Assembly (NCBI GenBank): GCA_017303335.1
Contig: JAFLBK010000001.1
Span: 1,183,001 to 1,247,000 of the forward strand
DNA length: 64,000 bases
Direction: 5' to 3'
DNA from: Chitinophagales bacterium
GTDB lineage: Bacteria > Bacteroidota > Bacteroidia > Chitinophagales > Chitinophagaceae
Shown here: piece by piece, positions 8,221 to 17,237 of the stretch
How positions within the stretch are numbered: position 1 is the stretch's first letter
Layout of the letters: each line of letters begins with the position of its first letter
Made by a program: the position numbers and the translations under genes
The notes under the pieces: model-generated
Told to the model about the DNA's origin: nothing
Databases searched by the model: none
Seen by the model: the letters and a program-made list of their open reading frames with translations, nothing else

Positions 8221-8661
8221 TCATAATTTCCTGCGTATCAAAAACGCTTCATAATCTCTTCTTCTGGTAAAGGCTTCCCAGCGCCGGTTCTGCAAACCGT
8301 AAATCTCAAAATCCCCGGTAAGCAGGTGCAGGTAATTGGCTATACCCATCCTGTATAATCTTGTTCTTACCGGCGTGCTTCCTTTCACCATAACCATCAA
8401 GCCAGGGTATTGGGATGTAAAATCATATACGGTGGCTGCAACCGTTGCCAATACCTTCCTGCTGTCGGCATTATTGGAAACTGCTGTATCACTTATTTCT
8501 CCTGTAGTTTCATCAAGATCGCCGAATGCCAGGTTAAAAACCCGGTTACTCAATTTTGAGTACCGGATCACTTTTTTTATTTTCCCGTTTGGCCCTTCAC
8601 TGACAAATTCATAGTCAAGAAAGCCATGATTGGTTTTATATTGATATTTCGGAAGCTGCAT
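8221..8661 (-). CDS. DUF6934 family protein
   Basis: A 146-residue protein from the ATG at 8661. The family pattern is strong: YEFVSEGPNGKIKKVIRYS, then FNLAFGDLDETTGEI, DTAVSNNADS, KVLATVAATVYDF, GSTPVRTRLYRMGI and the C-terminal RRDYEAFLIRRKL. The family is widespread in Bacteroidota and its function is unknown. A TTG at 8700 would add 13 residues and overlap the upstream ORF6N stop codon; the ATG is preferred. It lies between the broken ORF6N gene and the 51-residue gene, all on the minus strand, suggesting a small operon. Confidence 0.8.
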   Translation of the reverse strand: MQLPKYQYKTNHGFLDYEFVSEGPNGKIKKVIRYSKLSNRVFNLAFGDLDETTGEISDTAVSNNADSRKVLATVAATVYDFTSQYPGLMVMVKGSTPVRTRLYRMGIANYLHLLTGDFEIYGLQNRRWEAFTRRRDYEAFLIRRKL

Positions 8662-8696
8662 GCGTTGCAGGCGCTGCGTTGTGATTGTTTGATCTT

Positions 8697-9239
8697 TCAA
8701 TCCTCTTCATCCTTTCTCCGGAACCCGATCCTCCTGCGGGGCGCTTGTGGTGGAGATAACAGTTTCTTCAGGTATTCAAATACCAGGACTATCTGCTCAT
8801 CGTGTTTTCCCAGTTTCTTCTCTATTTTTTCCAGCTTCAGCAATATGTCCTTATGGGTAAGCAATAAAGCCCTCATCCGGGTGAATACGCGGATAACCTG
8901 GATATTGACGGCAATAGCTGCCGGACTGTTCAATACGCTCGACAGCATGGCCACACCCTGTTCGGTAAAGGCATAGGGTTTATATTTCGAATGTTCTCCC
9001 CGCTTTAAGGTGCCAATCTGGCGCCTTAAAGATGTTTGCTCATCCTGGCTTAATTCGAACATGAAATCTGGTGGAAAGCGCTGCATGTTCCGCTTGACAG
9101 CCCGCTTAAGCATTTTTGTTTCAATACCATACAATTAAGCAAGATCGAAATCCATCATCACTTTCTGTTCCCGGATGAGGTAGATCTTGCTCATCAAAAA
9201 TTCATCCGTTGTTATTTGCGATTTTGACTGCGCAGGCAT
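8697..9239 (-). pseudogene. ORF6N domain protein, interrupted by an in-frame stop
   Basis: From ATG 9239 the frame reads MPAQSKSQITTDEFLMSK and on to MDFDLA, then TAA (9137-9135), then LYGIETKMLKRAVKRN. In ORF6N proteins this region is DLAELYGVETK, so a GAA or GAG codon appears to have become TAA at codon 35. After the stop the domain continues normally (RFPPDFMFELSQDE, YKPYAFTEQGVAMLSSVLNSP) and ends with a coiled C-terminus. A TTG directly after the stop might allow reinitiation, but the domain's first strand would be lost. ORF6N proteins are phage-related DNA-binding proteins. Most likely a recent pseudogene. Confidence 0.75.
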
Positions 9240-9362
9240 CGTTACTGGATTTTGATACCCGGGTAAAATAGCTTTGAGGATAGAAATAAGCCGGTTGTTT
9301 TTCCCGGCCCGGCGGGTTGCTTTTCTTTTTATACCAGGCTGAAATGAAAACCAATCTTGTTA

Positions 9363-9480
9363 CTTTTTTGCTTGCCCAACCCTTCGGCTACGCTCACCCT
9401 TCGACTCCGCTCAGGGTTAACCCTGATCAAACTCCGGTACTACTGTAACTTCAACTTCAATAATTCTATTCCTGGGTTTA
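9363..9480. repeat. interspersed repeat copy R2
   Basis: Begins with TTGCTTGCCCAACCCTTCGG as in R1, carries TTCGACTCCGCTCAGGGTTA, then GGTACTACTGTAACTT and TAATTCTATTCCTGGGTTTA. The second half matches 15421-15466 (TACTACTGTGGCTT, TAATTCTATTCTTGGTATTT). Confidence 0.65.
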
Positions 9481-9734
9481 AGGTCCCTGCTGAATCCGGA
9501 ACTTGCATTAAATTTTACGCAAACCTGGCCTTTCATAACAGTTTAGAGACCTGCCAACCAAGGCACTTTTCTATTAAACTCTTCTGGCATAGCTGAAAGC
9601 TGAGTTTTTAAAACCATGATAACCTGCTATGTTGAAAGCGGCAGCAAGAGGGGTATGTATTTGAAAGCGGTACCCTGAAAAAGTATACCGTCTCTTGTGG
9701 GTTAGCCGGACAAACAGGCGGCGCCATTTGTTTG

Positions 9735-9810
9735 TCCTTGAATCCCGAGCGGAGTCGAGGGATTGTTCCTCCTGAGCGGAGCCGAAGGATTGCATCAAGG
9801 CAAAAAGAAA
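9735..9810. repeat. interspersed repeat copy R4
   Basis: Contains CTCCTGAGCGGAGCCGAAGG followed by ATTGCATCAAGGCAAAAAG, nearly identical to 15632-15675 (ATTGTATCAAGACAAAAG). The CCTGAGCGGAGCCGAAGG core is the reverse complement of the core in R1 and R2. Confidence 0.65.
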
Positions 9811-9879
9811 AATGAAAAAGCGTTGAAGCCGAAAGAATGAATCAATAAAAAAGAGGGCTTTTTAAGTTAACTTGCTGTA

Positions 9880-11610
9880 ATGAAATTCCTGCTAACACTT
9901 GCGTTGGTACTTGCAGCAACAGTGGCTTATCCGCAGTCAGACAAGCCCTTCATCAAACTCGTTGAACCCACCAGTGAACAGAATAATGTAAAAGCTTCCC
10001 GCCAGTACATCGTGGGCAGCACCTGCAAAAGTTGCGGGCTCAGCATCAACGACCAGCCGGTAAAAGTATATCCCAGCGGCGGCTTCGCCTTTGAGCTGAA
10101 CCTGAAACCCGGCGATACGGCTTTTAACATCGTAGCGTTTTTTCCGCCCGACCGCACCAGCGTAAAACGGGTGGTATATAATTATACCGTTCCCCCGCCG
10201 CCGGATACCGTGAAGACCCTCGATATTGCCAGCATCGAAATGATCCCCGAAGGGAACCTGTATGTACGCCCCGGCGACCGGATCAAATTCCGGGTTAAAG
10301 CGCTCCCCGGCGCTAAGGTGCTGGTGAACAGGAACATTCCCCTGTATGAAATGCCCAATAATAAGATGCCCGGTATTTACCAGGGCGAATACCAGGTAAA
10401 GGAAACCGACAGCTTCCTGGTTTCGAAAATGCCGGTTACAATCACCGATTCGGCAGGCCGCTCGTTCACCAAAGAATCGAAGAACTGGATCAGCATGTTC
10501 GGGCCGCTGGTACCGGATATCGCTGTTACCAAAGGACGGCTCGCTTTTCTGTTGTTTGGCCTCGGCGAAGACAGGCTGGGCGGTGCCAAGATCGGCTACC
10601 TCGATTCGATGGTATTGCTGAAGGTTACCGGCAAGGTGGGTAATAAATACAAAGTACAGCTTTCGAAATACCGGACGGCGTACATTGAAGACAACGCGGT
10701 GGAGTTTCTGCCCAAAGGAACCTATACGCCCGAATCGCTTACAGGCCGCTGGTCTGTTTATGGCGATGATAAATTCGATTACGTGCAACTGGGCCTGTCG
10801 GCAAGGCTTCCCTACCAGAGTTTCCAGTTAACCGACCCGGCCAAAGTGGTGGTGGATGTGTTTGGCGCAACCAATAATACCAACTGGATCACGCAACTGG
10901 AAAATACCCAGGAGATCAAAAATGTTTCGTACGAACAGATCGAAGATGAAGTGTTCCGAATAACGATCGAGTTGAAGCATGCGCAGCACTGGGGTCATCT
11001 TATCTATTACAAAGGAAATACCCTCGTGGTGAAGATCAGGCGGCAACCGCAGGACCTGGCGCTGAACAAACTGATCATCGGCGTGGATGCGGGGCATGGC
11101 GGCAGCAATGTGGGCGCCGGCGGACCAACGGGCTCTTCCGAAAAAATGCTGGCGCTGGCCGTATCGCTGAAACTGCAGCAGGCGCTGGAGAAAGAAGGGG
11201 CGAAGGTGATCATGTCTCGCAGCAGCGAAAAATTCTTCGACAACCGGGAACGGATCCTTTTTTACCGCGATAGCCTTCCCGACCTGCTCATCAGTATACA
11301 CCTCAACTCCGCGGCCGATCCCATCCGGGTAACAGGCACCAGCACGTTTTACCGCTACCCGGGCTTCCGGAACCTGAGCAACTTCATTTATAAACGCATG
11401 CTCGAACTGGGGTTGGAAGAACACGGCAATAACAGCAGTTTTAACTTCATGCTCAACAGCCCGATCGAATACCCCAATGCCCTGGTGGAAACCCTGTTCA
11501 TCAGCAACCCCGCCGATGAAGCAAAGATCCTCGATGAAAAATTCCAGCAGCAGATCGCCGATAAAGTGCTGCAGGGGATTAAAGATTTCCTCAACAGTTG
11601 TAAAAAATAA
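9880..11610 (+). CDS. N-acetylmuramoyl-L-alanine amidase (Amidase_3), exported
   Basis: A 576-residue periplasmic cell-wall hydrolase that should cut the amide bond between N-acetylmuramic acid and the stem peptide. A signal peptide (MKFLLTLALVLAATVAYPQS) is followed by two beta-rich segments, an SH3-like stretch around 235-285 and an AMIN-like domain (about 290-390). The C-terminal zinc amidase domain (about 393-576) has all expected residues: His406 in DAGHGG, Glu421, His474 in SIHLN, and catalytic Glu537 in LVETLFISN. It probably acts in daughter-cell separation. The gene is convergent with the K+ channel gene, with only 2 bp between stops. Confidence 0.93.
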   Translation: MKFLLTLALVLAATVAYPQSDKPFIKLVEPTSEQNNVKASRQYIVGSTCKSCGLSINDQPVKVYPSGGFAFELNLKPGDTAFNIVAFFPPDRTSVKRVVYNYTVPPPPDTVKTLDIASIEMIPEGNLYVRPGDRIKFRVKALPGAKVLVNRNIPLYEMPNNKMPGIYQGEYQVKETDSFLVSKMPVTITDSAGRSFTKESKNWISMFGPLVPDIAVTKGRLAFLLFGLGEDRLGGAKIGYLDSMVLLKVTGKVGNKYKVQLSKYRTAYIEDNAVEFLPKGTYTPESLTGRWSVYGDDKFDYVQLGLSARLPYQSFQLTDPAKVVVDVFGATNNTNWITQLENTQEIKNVSYEQIEDEVFRITIELKHAQHWGHLIYYKGNTLVVKIRRQPQDLALNKLIIGVDAGHGGSNVGAGGPTGSSEKMLALAVSLKLQQALEKEGAKVIMSRSSEKFFDNRERILFYRDSLPDLLISIHLNSAADPIRVTGTSTFYRYPGFRNLSNFIYKRMLELGLEEHGNNSSFNFMLNSPIEYPNALVETLFISNPADEAKILDEKFQQQIADKVLQGIKDFLNSCKK

Positions 11611-11612
11611 GG

Positions 11613-12353
11613 TTAGCGGTACGTGTCTTTCTGTTTGTTGTAAAAGGTATCATCATGCAGACGGTTGGTGATGGTGGTGATCACAATAACCAGGAAGAAA
11701 AGCGAGAGCATGATCTGAACCAGCACCAGCTTGACGAGGATGGGCGCCACGGGCGCAATATCGCCGTAACCGATGGTGGCGGAAGTAACAAAGCTGAAAT
11801 AAACCGTTTGCAGGTCGCTGAGGTGGTGACCGCTGGAAAATACCATCTGGCTGGTTATTGGGTTTGTATCGTCGATGTACGAATAGATAAAACCGAAACA
11901 AAGGATCACTTCCAGGATATTGATCAGCGTCATCAGCAGGGTGCGTTTGAAACTGATGGGTTGCTTATGGATATCGTTCAGGAAGATCTTGCTGAACATG
12001 AAATGAACTGTATCGATGGTCAGCACCAGGGAGATCACCAACGCGGTGGTGGACGTGGTCAGGTCTGCTTCAAACAAAAAATAATACCAGCCGATCTTGA
12101 ACAGGCTGTATCCTTCGATCACCACTTTGCGGATCAGCAATTGTTTTCTTCCGCACAATTGCCGGATAAGGGTACCCGGCATGATGAAGGAGGAGAGTAT
12201 GAGCACCAGCCGCAGCATGCGCTCGAGCCCGAAGTCGTTGTAAGATTTGTTATTCCAGATCTGTTTGAAGGCAATGGTTTCCTTAAGGTATACACTGCGG
12301 GGTTTGCTCTCCGGGCGGTTGGTACCCATGATGAGCTTGGTGAAAAAATTCAT
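11613..12353 (-). CDS. potassium channel family protein
   Basis: A 246-residue membrane protein with about four hydrophobic segments and a K+ selectivity filter, SATIGYGDIAPVAP, near residue 200 between the last two helices. It therefore looks like a short voltage-sensor-like ion channel or a pore with an extra N-terminal helix pair. No cytoplasmic RCK/TrkA-N domain is present. It lies 7 bp after the beta-propeller gene on the same strand, so the two are probably co-transcribed, although a functional link is not obvious. Confidence 0.88.
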   Translation of the reverse strand: MNFFTKLIMGTNRPESKPRSVYLKETIAFKQIWNNKSYNDFGLERMLRLVLILSSFIMPGTLIRQLCGRKQLLIRKVVIEGYSLFKIGWYYFLFEADLTTSTTALVISLVLTIDTVHFMFSKIFLNDIHKQPISFKRTLLMTLINILEVILCFGFIYSYIDDTNPITSQMVFSSGHHLSDLQTVYFSFVTSATIGYGDIAPVAPILVKLVLVQIMLSLFFLVIVITTITNRLHDDTFYNKQKDTYR

Positions 12354-12360
12354 TACCGGT

Positions 12361-15220
12361 TTATTTTTTTAGTGACATGTATTTTTTCCAGGTAACAGCG
12401 AAGGCTTTTTCCGCTTCCCGGGCAGCCGCGATGGCTTGCGTGGTTGGCGGCAGGTCGCTGTCCTGCAAAATGTTCTGTATGCTGCCGAAAGTCCGCAGAC
12501 TGTTGTTCAGTTCTTTGCGGAGTTCTGCGGCCGTTTCACCGGTAGTTTCTGTTTCTTTCAATGCATCCATGCATTGTTTCATATGGTTGTAACACAGCAG
12601 GCTCAGGTCGTGCTGTGTTGTTAATTCGTTTATTCCTGTCTTCACCCGCGGATCCATCGTAACCGTAAACGTTTGCTGGTACAGTTTACCATCCACGGTA
12701 AGCCATGCCTTGTAGGTTCCGGGCAGTACCCACGGTGAAGTGGGATCGGGTGCGGTGTTCATGTAGATGGCGGAGATGGGATAGGTGGCGGGGAGGTTCA
12801 GCGGCTGGTAATGCATGTCCCAGGTGAACCGGTGCGAACCCGCCCGGGTGGAAAGCAGTTGCTGCGGCCGTATCCAGTAGGGCGGAACATTGTTCTTCGG
12901 TATGGTATATAAAGTATCATCCGACGAATACTTGCGGATGATGTTCCCCTTGCTGTCGAGGATCTCGAGTTGAACGCTGCTGGCGTCTTTGGCGAGATAG
13001 TAATCGATGATGGCCCCGTCTGGCGGATTTTGCCCGGCCGGTTCTTCCTGCGGAACGGGCGTATCGGGGTAGCTGCACCAGCGGATGCGGATGGCTTTTT
13101 GCGGTTTGTACAGTACCGCCGGAACATTGCTTACCAGTTGCGGGTTCAACTGCCGGAGCAGTGTGATGTTGTCGAGGATCCAGAAACTTCTTCCATGGGT
13201 GCCGATCACGAGGTCGTCGTCTTTGATCACCAGGTCGCGGATCGAAGTGGCGGGCATATTCAGGCGCAGGGATTGCCAGTTGGCGCCATCGTCGAACGAT
13301 ACATACACGGCCCGTTCGCTTCCGGCGAACAGCAGTCCTTTCCGTACCGGATCTTCCTTCACTACATTGATCGGGTCATCGGGTAAACCGTTCACGATCT
13401 CCGTCCAGCTTTTGCCGCCATCGGTTGTTTTGTAGATATGCGGTCGCATGTCGTTACAGCGGATGCGGTTCACCGCGGCATAGGCGGTGTTCCGGTCGGT
13501 ATGGCTGGCGTCCATCAGCGAGATCTTGCTCCAGCTGCTGATGGCAGGCGGGGTTACGTTCTTCCAGGTCTTGCCGCCATCTCTTGTTACATGGATAAGC
13601 CCGTCGTCGGTACCGCACCAGATGGTATTGATGTCCACATAAGAAGGCGCAACCGTGTAGATCACGCCACGCCGGGGCATGGTCTTCATGTCTTCCTTGG
13701 TATAGATGCCCACACTTTCGGGTATATCCCAACTTTCTCTCGACAGGTCGGGGCTGATGATGCTCCATTTGTTTCCGCCATCGGTTGTTTTGAACAAGAC
13801 ATTACCGGCGTAGTAAAGCGTTTTTTTATCAATGGGATTGAAGAGCACAGGGGCGGTGCGTAAAAAGCGATACTTGCCGCTGCGTATGGCTTCGGGTGCA
13901 ATGTTCTGCGACTGTCCATTTCGTTTGTCGTACCGGGTGAGTTTACCGCCGTACACCAGGTTCGGGTTCAGCGGATCGGCTACCACGTAGCCATATTCTT
14001 CAGCCGCCACGGGCCGCCATTCGCGGTAGCTGATCTGTCCGTCGTTGCTTCGGGATGCGATGCACACGCTGCCGCTTTCCTGCTGGCCGCTGTATACATT
14101 GTAGGGAAAATCATTGTCGGCACTCACGTGATAGAACTGCGCTGTTGGCTGGTTATACCAGGATGAAAAGGTTTCGCCGCCATTCACGGTGATGATGGCG
14201 CCCTGGTCGGTGGCGATGAGCATGATCCTGGGGTCGTTGGGATTGATCCAGATGCGGTGATAATCGTCGCCGCCGGGAGCGCCCCGGAAGGCCGACCATG
14301 TTTTTCCGGCATCCACGCTTTTCCAGGTAACGATGTCGGCTGTATAAACGATGTCCGCGTTTTTTGGATCCGCCTTCACCTCGGCAAAATCATTGCCTCT
14401 TCCCCAGAGCCGTTCGTCGGGATTCATCAACTGCCAGTTTTCACCGGCGTCGTCGCTGCGGTAGATGCCGCCGTATTTACCGGCTTCCACGGTTGCGTAC
14501 AAACGGTTGCTGTTGGAGGGAGCGATGCAGAACCCGATGCGTGCCAGGCCCTGTTCGGTGGTTGGCAAACCGGCGGTGAGTTTTTTCCAGGTATTACCGC
14601 CATCGGTACTTTTGAAAAGCCCGCTTTCTTTTCCGTTCCAGGCGCCGTTCTCCCAGGGTCCCTGCCTGGCGGCCCAGAGGTCGGCATAAATAATATTGCT
14701 GTTGTTCGGGTCGATGGTTACCTGTATGGCGCCGGTATTTTCATCTTTGTACAATACTTTTTCCCATGTTGTACCGCCGTCCAGTGTCCGGTAAACGCCT
14801 CGTTCGGTATTCGGTCCGTATGGTCTGCCGAGTACAGCGGCAAATACACGGTTCTCATTATTGGGGTCGATGGCCAGTCCGCCGATCTGTTGTCCTTCCT
14901 TCAGCCCGGTATTGATCCAGGTCTTGCCGCCATCCGTCGATTTATAAATGCCGTCGCCCACGCTCAGGTCGGGCCGTTGCAAACCTTCGCCGCTGCCCAC
15001 ATAGATCACATTGGGATTGGAAGGCGATACCACGATATCGCCGATGCTGCCTGTTGGCTGGTCGTCGAAGATCGGTTTCCAGGTGCGGCCATAGTCGTTT
15101 GTTTTCCAAACACCGCCATTGCATTCCGTTGTAATAATTGGCATCGAAGGTCTGGGAATATGAATAGGTGGATTGCAGCAGGATAGCAATCACGAGCTTC
15201 GCATGGAGCTGGATTCTCAT
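12361..15220 (-). CDS. exported BNR/sortilin-like beta-propeller protein, 5' end frameshifted
   Basis: The body (up to 15189, 942 codons) is a VPS10/sortilin-type propeller with repeated BNR/Asp-box motifs such as STDGGKTW, SDDAGENW and TRDGGKTW, and a C-terminal beta-rich and helical region. The expected N-terminus lies in another frame: ATG 15220 begins MRIQLHAKLVIAILLQSTY, a signal peptide, then DANYYNGMQWR. There the frame breaks: the family normally continues through GPFRGGR before reaching CNGGVWKT, but here the two ends are joined directly and out of frame by one base. Without frameshifting the body would lack a signal peptide, so the gene is probably inactive or not exported. It lies upstream of the K+ channel gene. 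Confidence 0.8.
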
Positions 15221-15307
15221 AGCAGCGTGTTTTGGGAGTACTGAAATTACAAAGAAAGGAGCAGAATGGCTGTAACTCCTGATAAAAAAGCACCTGTTAG
15301 TTTTATG

Positions 15308-15571
15308 TTGTTCTTTTTTGCTTCTCCAAAAAAGAACCAAAAAAGGAGCCCCGCAATCCCTGTCTGCCGACCGGCAGGGATTACACCCCGATTGCGGGAT
15401 GGTTCCCTGATTAAACTTTTGTACTACTGTGGCTTGTACATTGGTAATTCTATTCTTGGTATTTAACACTTAATGGGAAATCAACTTCCTTTTTGATTAA
15501 AGAGCAGGTTGTTTTTTTACTGCATTAAATTTATGAGTAGAGATAAGACGCTGAAGTCACAGTAGTACAAT
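15308..15571. repeat. repeat copy R3 and MITE-like inverted repeat
   Basis: TTGTACTACTGTGGCTT at 15419-15435 and its inverted partner at 15555-15571 match at 16 of 17 positions, spanning about 153 bp. The internal TAATTCTATTCTTGG segment also occurs at 9459 (TAATTCTATTCCTGG). The left part carries an inner inverted repeat around CCCTGTCTGCCGACCGGCAG. This looks like a small non-autonomous element or its remnant. Confidence 0.55.
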
Positions 15572-15589
15572 AGCTCCATATAGCTGTAT

Positions 15590-15628
15590 GGCAGGAACGG
15601 GCCGTAATCGTTCCTGCCTTGATTTTTT
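15590..15628 (+). terminator. orphan rho-independent terminator
   Basis: GGCAGGAACG (15590-15599) pairs perfectly with CGTTCCTGCC (15609-15618) across a 9-nt loop, followed by TTGATTTTTTG. No plus-strand gene precedes it within 370 bp. It could end a small RNA or belong to the adjacent repeat element. Confidence 0.6.
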
Positions 15629-15629
15629 G

Positions 15630-15680
15630 TTTCTCCTGAGCGGAGCCGAAGGATTGTATCAAGACAAAAGAAAGAAGAAA
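15630..15680. repeat. interspersed repeat copy R5
   Basis: CTCCTGAGCGGAGCCGAAGG followed by ATTGTATCAAGACAAAAG, nearly identical to the copy at 9760-9805. It ends at the stop codon region of the SLC13 gene. Confidence 0.6.
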
Positions 15681-15681
15681 A

Positions 15682-17151
15682 TTATTCTAAAAAGTGAGGT
15701 ACAATCAATGGCAGCAGCAACCAGCTGAACAGGGTTATCAGGATCACGCAGATGATGTTCATCACAAAACCTGTTTTGATCATCTGGTTCAGTTTGATAT
15801 GCCCGCTGGCAAATACAATGGCGTTGGGTGGTGTACCCATCGGCATCATACTGGCGCAGCTGGCTCCCAGCGTCATGGGTATCCCGAGCAGCAGCGGGTT
15901 GATGTGCAGCGCATCGGCTACAGCCGACATTACCGGCGCCATCACGATCACCTGGGCGATATTGCTCATCACCTCGCTCAGGAAAACAGAAACCAGGGTT
16001 ACCACGAAGATCAGCAGTAAGGTATTGGTAGTGGCGAAACCGGCGATGTATTCGCCGAGGCTCTGGATCAGTTTGGCTTCTTCGAGCGCCTTGGCCAGGG
16101 CGATGCCGCCACCGAAAAGCAGCAGGATACCCCAGGCCATATTACGGGTATCGCCCCATTCGAGCAGGCGTTCATCCGGCTCCTCCTTGCTGCGGCCGCT
16201 GGGTACGATGAAGAGGCTGATGGCGCCCAGCAGGGCGATCAGGCTGTCATCGAGTTGGATCAGTTTCTGCGAAGCGTTGATAATATCTTTGCCGATCCAC
16301 AACAAGGCCGTACAGGTAAAAACAACCAGCACTCTTTTTTCCTGGCGGGAGAGTTTCCCCATCTCCTTCAGTTCACTTTCGATGTACAGTTTTCCTTCCA
16401 TGCTGTGCGCCAGGTGATTCGGGTAAAGCCATTTAACCATCACCAGGTAGAGGGTGAACAGGAGCAGGATGGCCAGGGGCATGCAAAGCAACATCCAGTC
16501 GAGGAAGTCGACACCGTGTTTATAATGTGCGTTCAGGTGCGATACATAGGCCACATTGGGCGGCGTACCGATGATGGTGGCGATGCCGCCGAAATTACTG
16601 GCATAGGCCAGCGACATCATGAGCGTAAGGGAGAAGTTTTTGATGTTCGCCTGCGGGTGCGCATGTTTGCTGATCACGTGGATAACGGAAGCGCCGATGG
16701 GGTACATCATCATGGTGGTGGCCGTATTGCTGAGCCACATGCTCAGGAAGCCGGTAGACAGGATAAAACCCAGGATGATATTATTGCCGTTGGTGCCGGT
16801 GAATTTGATAACGCTTAAAGCGATCCGTTTGTGGAGGTTCCATTTTTCGATGGCCATACCCAGGAAAAAACCACCCATGAACAGGTAGATCACCGAATCG
16901 GAATAGGCTTTCGAGGTTTCCTTGATGGAATTGATGCTCAGCAAGGGGAAGATGACCAGGGGCACCAGGGCCACCACGGCCAGCGGCATGGCATCGAGCA
17001 CCCACCAGCTGATCATGAGCACCGCGACGGAAAGTACAAGCTTCGCCCGGTGATCGAGTCCCAATGGATTTACAAAGAAGAAGAACAGGCAGAGCAGCAG
17101 TCCGCCGGCGAGGGCCGCTTCTTTCCGGTATTTGGCGAAGAATTCCTTCAT
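15682..17151 (-). CDS. SLC13/DASS family anion symporter
   Basis: A 489-residue inner-membrane protein with a dozen or so hydrophobic segments. It carries the DASS signatures: SNTATTMMMYPIGASV in the first half, a second SN-containing hairpin motif (MSNIAQVIVMAPVM), and the C-terminal MPMGTPPNAIVF. Members take up di- and tricarboxylates or sulfate with sodium. The substrate cannot be told from the sequence. The gene is divergent from the AhpD-like gene. Its upstream sequence has CTAATTTGG, a weak -7 box. Confidence 0.9.
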   Translation of the reverse strand: MKEFFAKYRKEAALAGGLLLCLFFFFVNPLGLDHRAKLVLSVAVLMISWWVLDAMPLAVVALVPLVIFPLLSINSIKETSKAYSDSVIYLFMGGFFLGMAIEKWNLHKRIALSVIKFTGTNGNNIILGFILSTGFLSMWLSNTATTMMMYPIGASVIHVISKHAHPQANIKNFSLTLMMSLAYASNFGGIATIIGTPPNVAYVSHLNAHYKHGVDFLDWMLLCMPLAILLLFTLYLVMVKWLYPNHLAHSMEGKLYIESELKEMGKLSRQEKRVLVVFTCTALLWIGKDIINASQKLIQLDDSLIALLGAISLFIVPSGRSKEEPDERLLEWGDTRNMAWGILLLFGGGIALAKALEEAKLIQSLGEYIAGFATTNTLLLIFVVTLVSVFLSEVMSNIAQVIVMAPVMSAVADALHINPLLLGIPMTLGASCASMMPMGTPPNAIVFASGHIKLNQMIKTGFVMNIICVILITLFSWLLLPLIVPHFLE

Positions 17152-17208
17152 GCAGTTGTTTGTGGTGTACCAAATTAGGAAGTTTCAGCAACATATGCCG
17201 GGCCGGGC

Positions 17209-17216
17209 TAATTTTG
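17209..17216 (+). promoter_or_regulatory. -7 promoter box TAATTTTG
   Basis: TAATTTTG matches TAnnTTTG and lies 21 bp before the ATG of the AhpD-like gene. Confidence 0.5.
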
Positions 17217-17237
17217 TACTTCATTAAAACAACAAAC

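Larger units (their letters stand above)
9240..9879. other. 640-bp intergenic region with repeat copies, no gene seen
   Basis: Contains two copies of the interspersed repeat family (9363-9480 and 9735-9810). Short ORFs in it are made of repeat sequence and show no coding character. I see no RNA gene or clear terminator. The last 30 bp before the amidase contain TAACTTGC, a poor match to TAnnTTTG. Confidence 0.6.
15221..15681. other. 461-bp intergenic region with repeats and an orphan terminator
   Basis: Between two minus-strand genes. It holds repeat copy R3 (15308-15466), a 17-bp inverted repeat pair (15419-15435 and 15555-15571), a plus-strand hairpin with T-run (15590-15628), and repeat copy R5 (15630-15680). 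No protein-coding gene is seen. The plus-strand terminator has no plus-strand gene in front of it. Confidence 0.6.

Noticed and set aside
9357..9596. 79-residue ORF at 9.4 kb
   Set aside because: It is made from the interspersed repeat, which recurs in other frames elsewhere.
14257..15186. 309-residue plus-strand ORF inside the propeller gene
   Set aside because: It lies antisense to BNR repeats, which keep the opposite frame open through biased codons. No motif.
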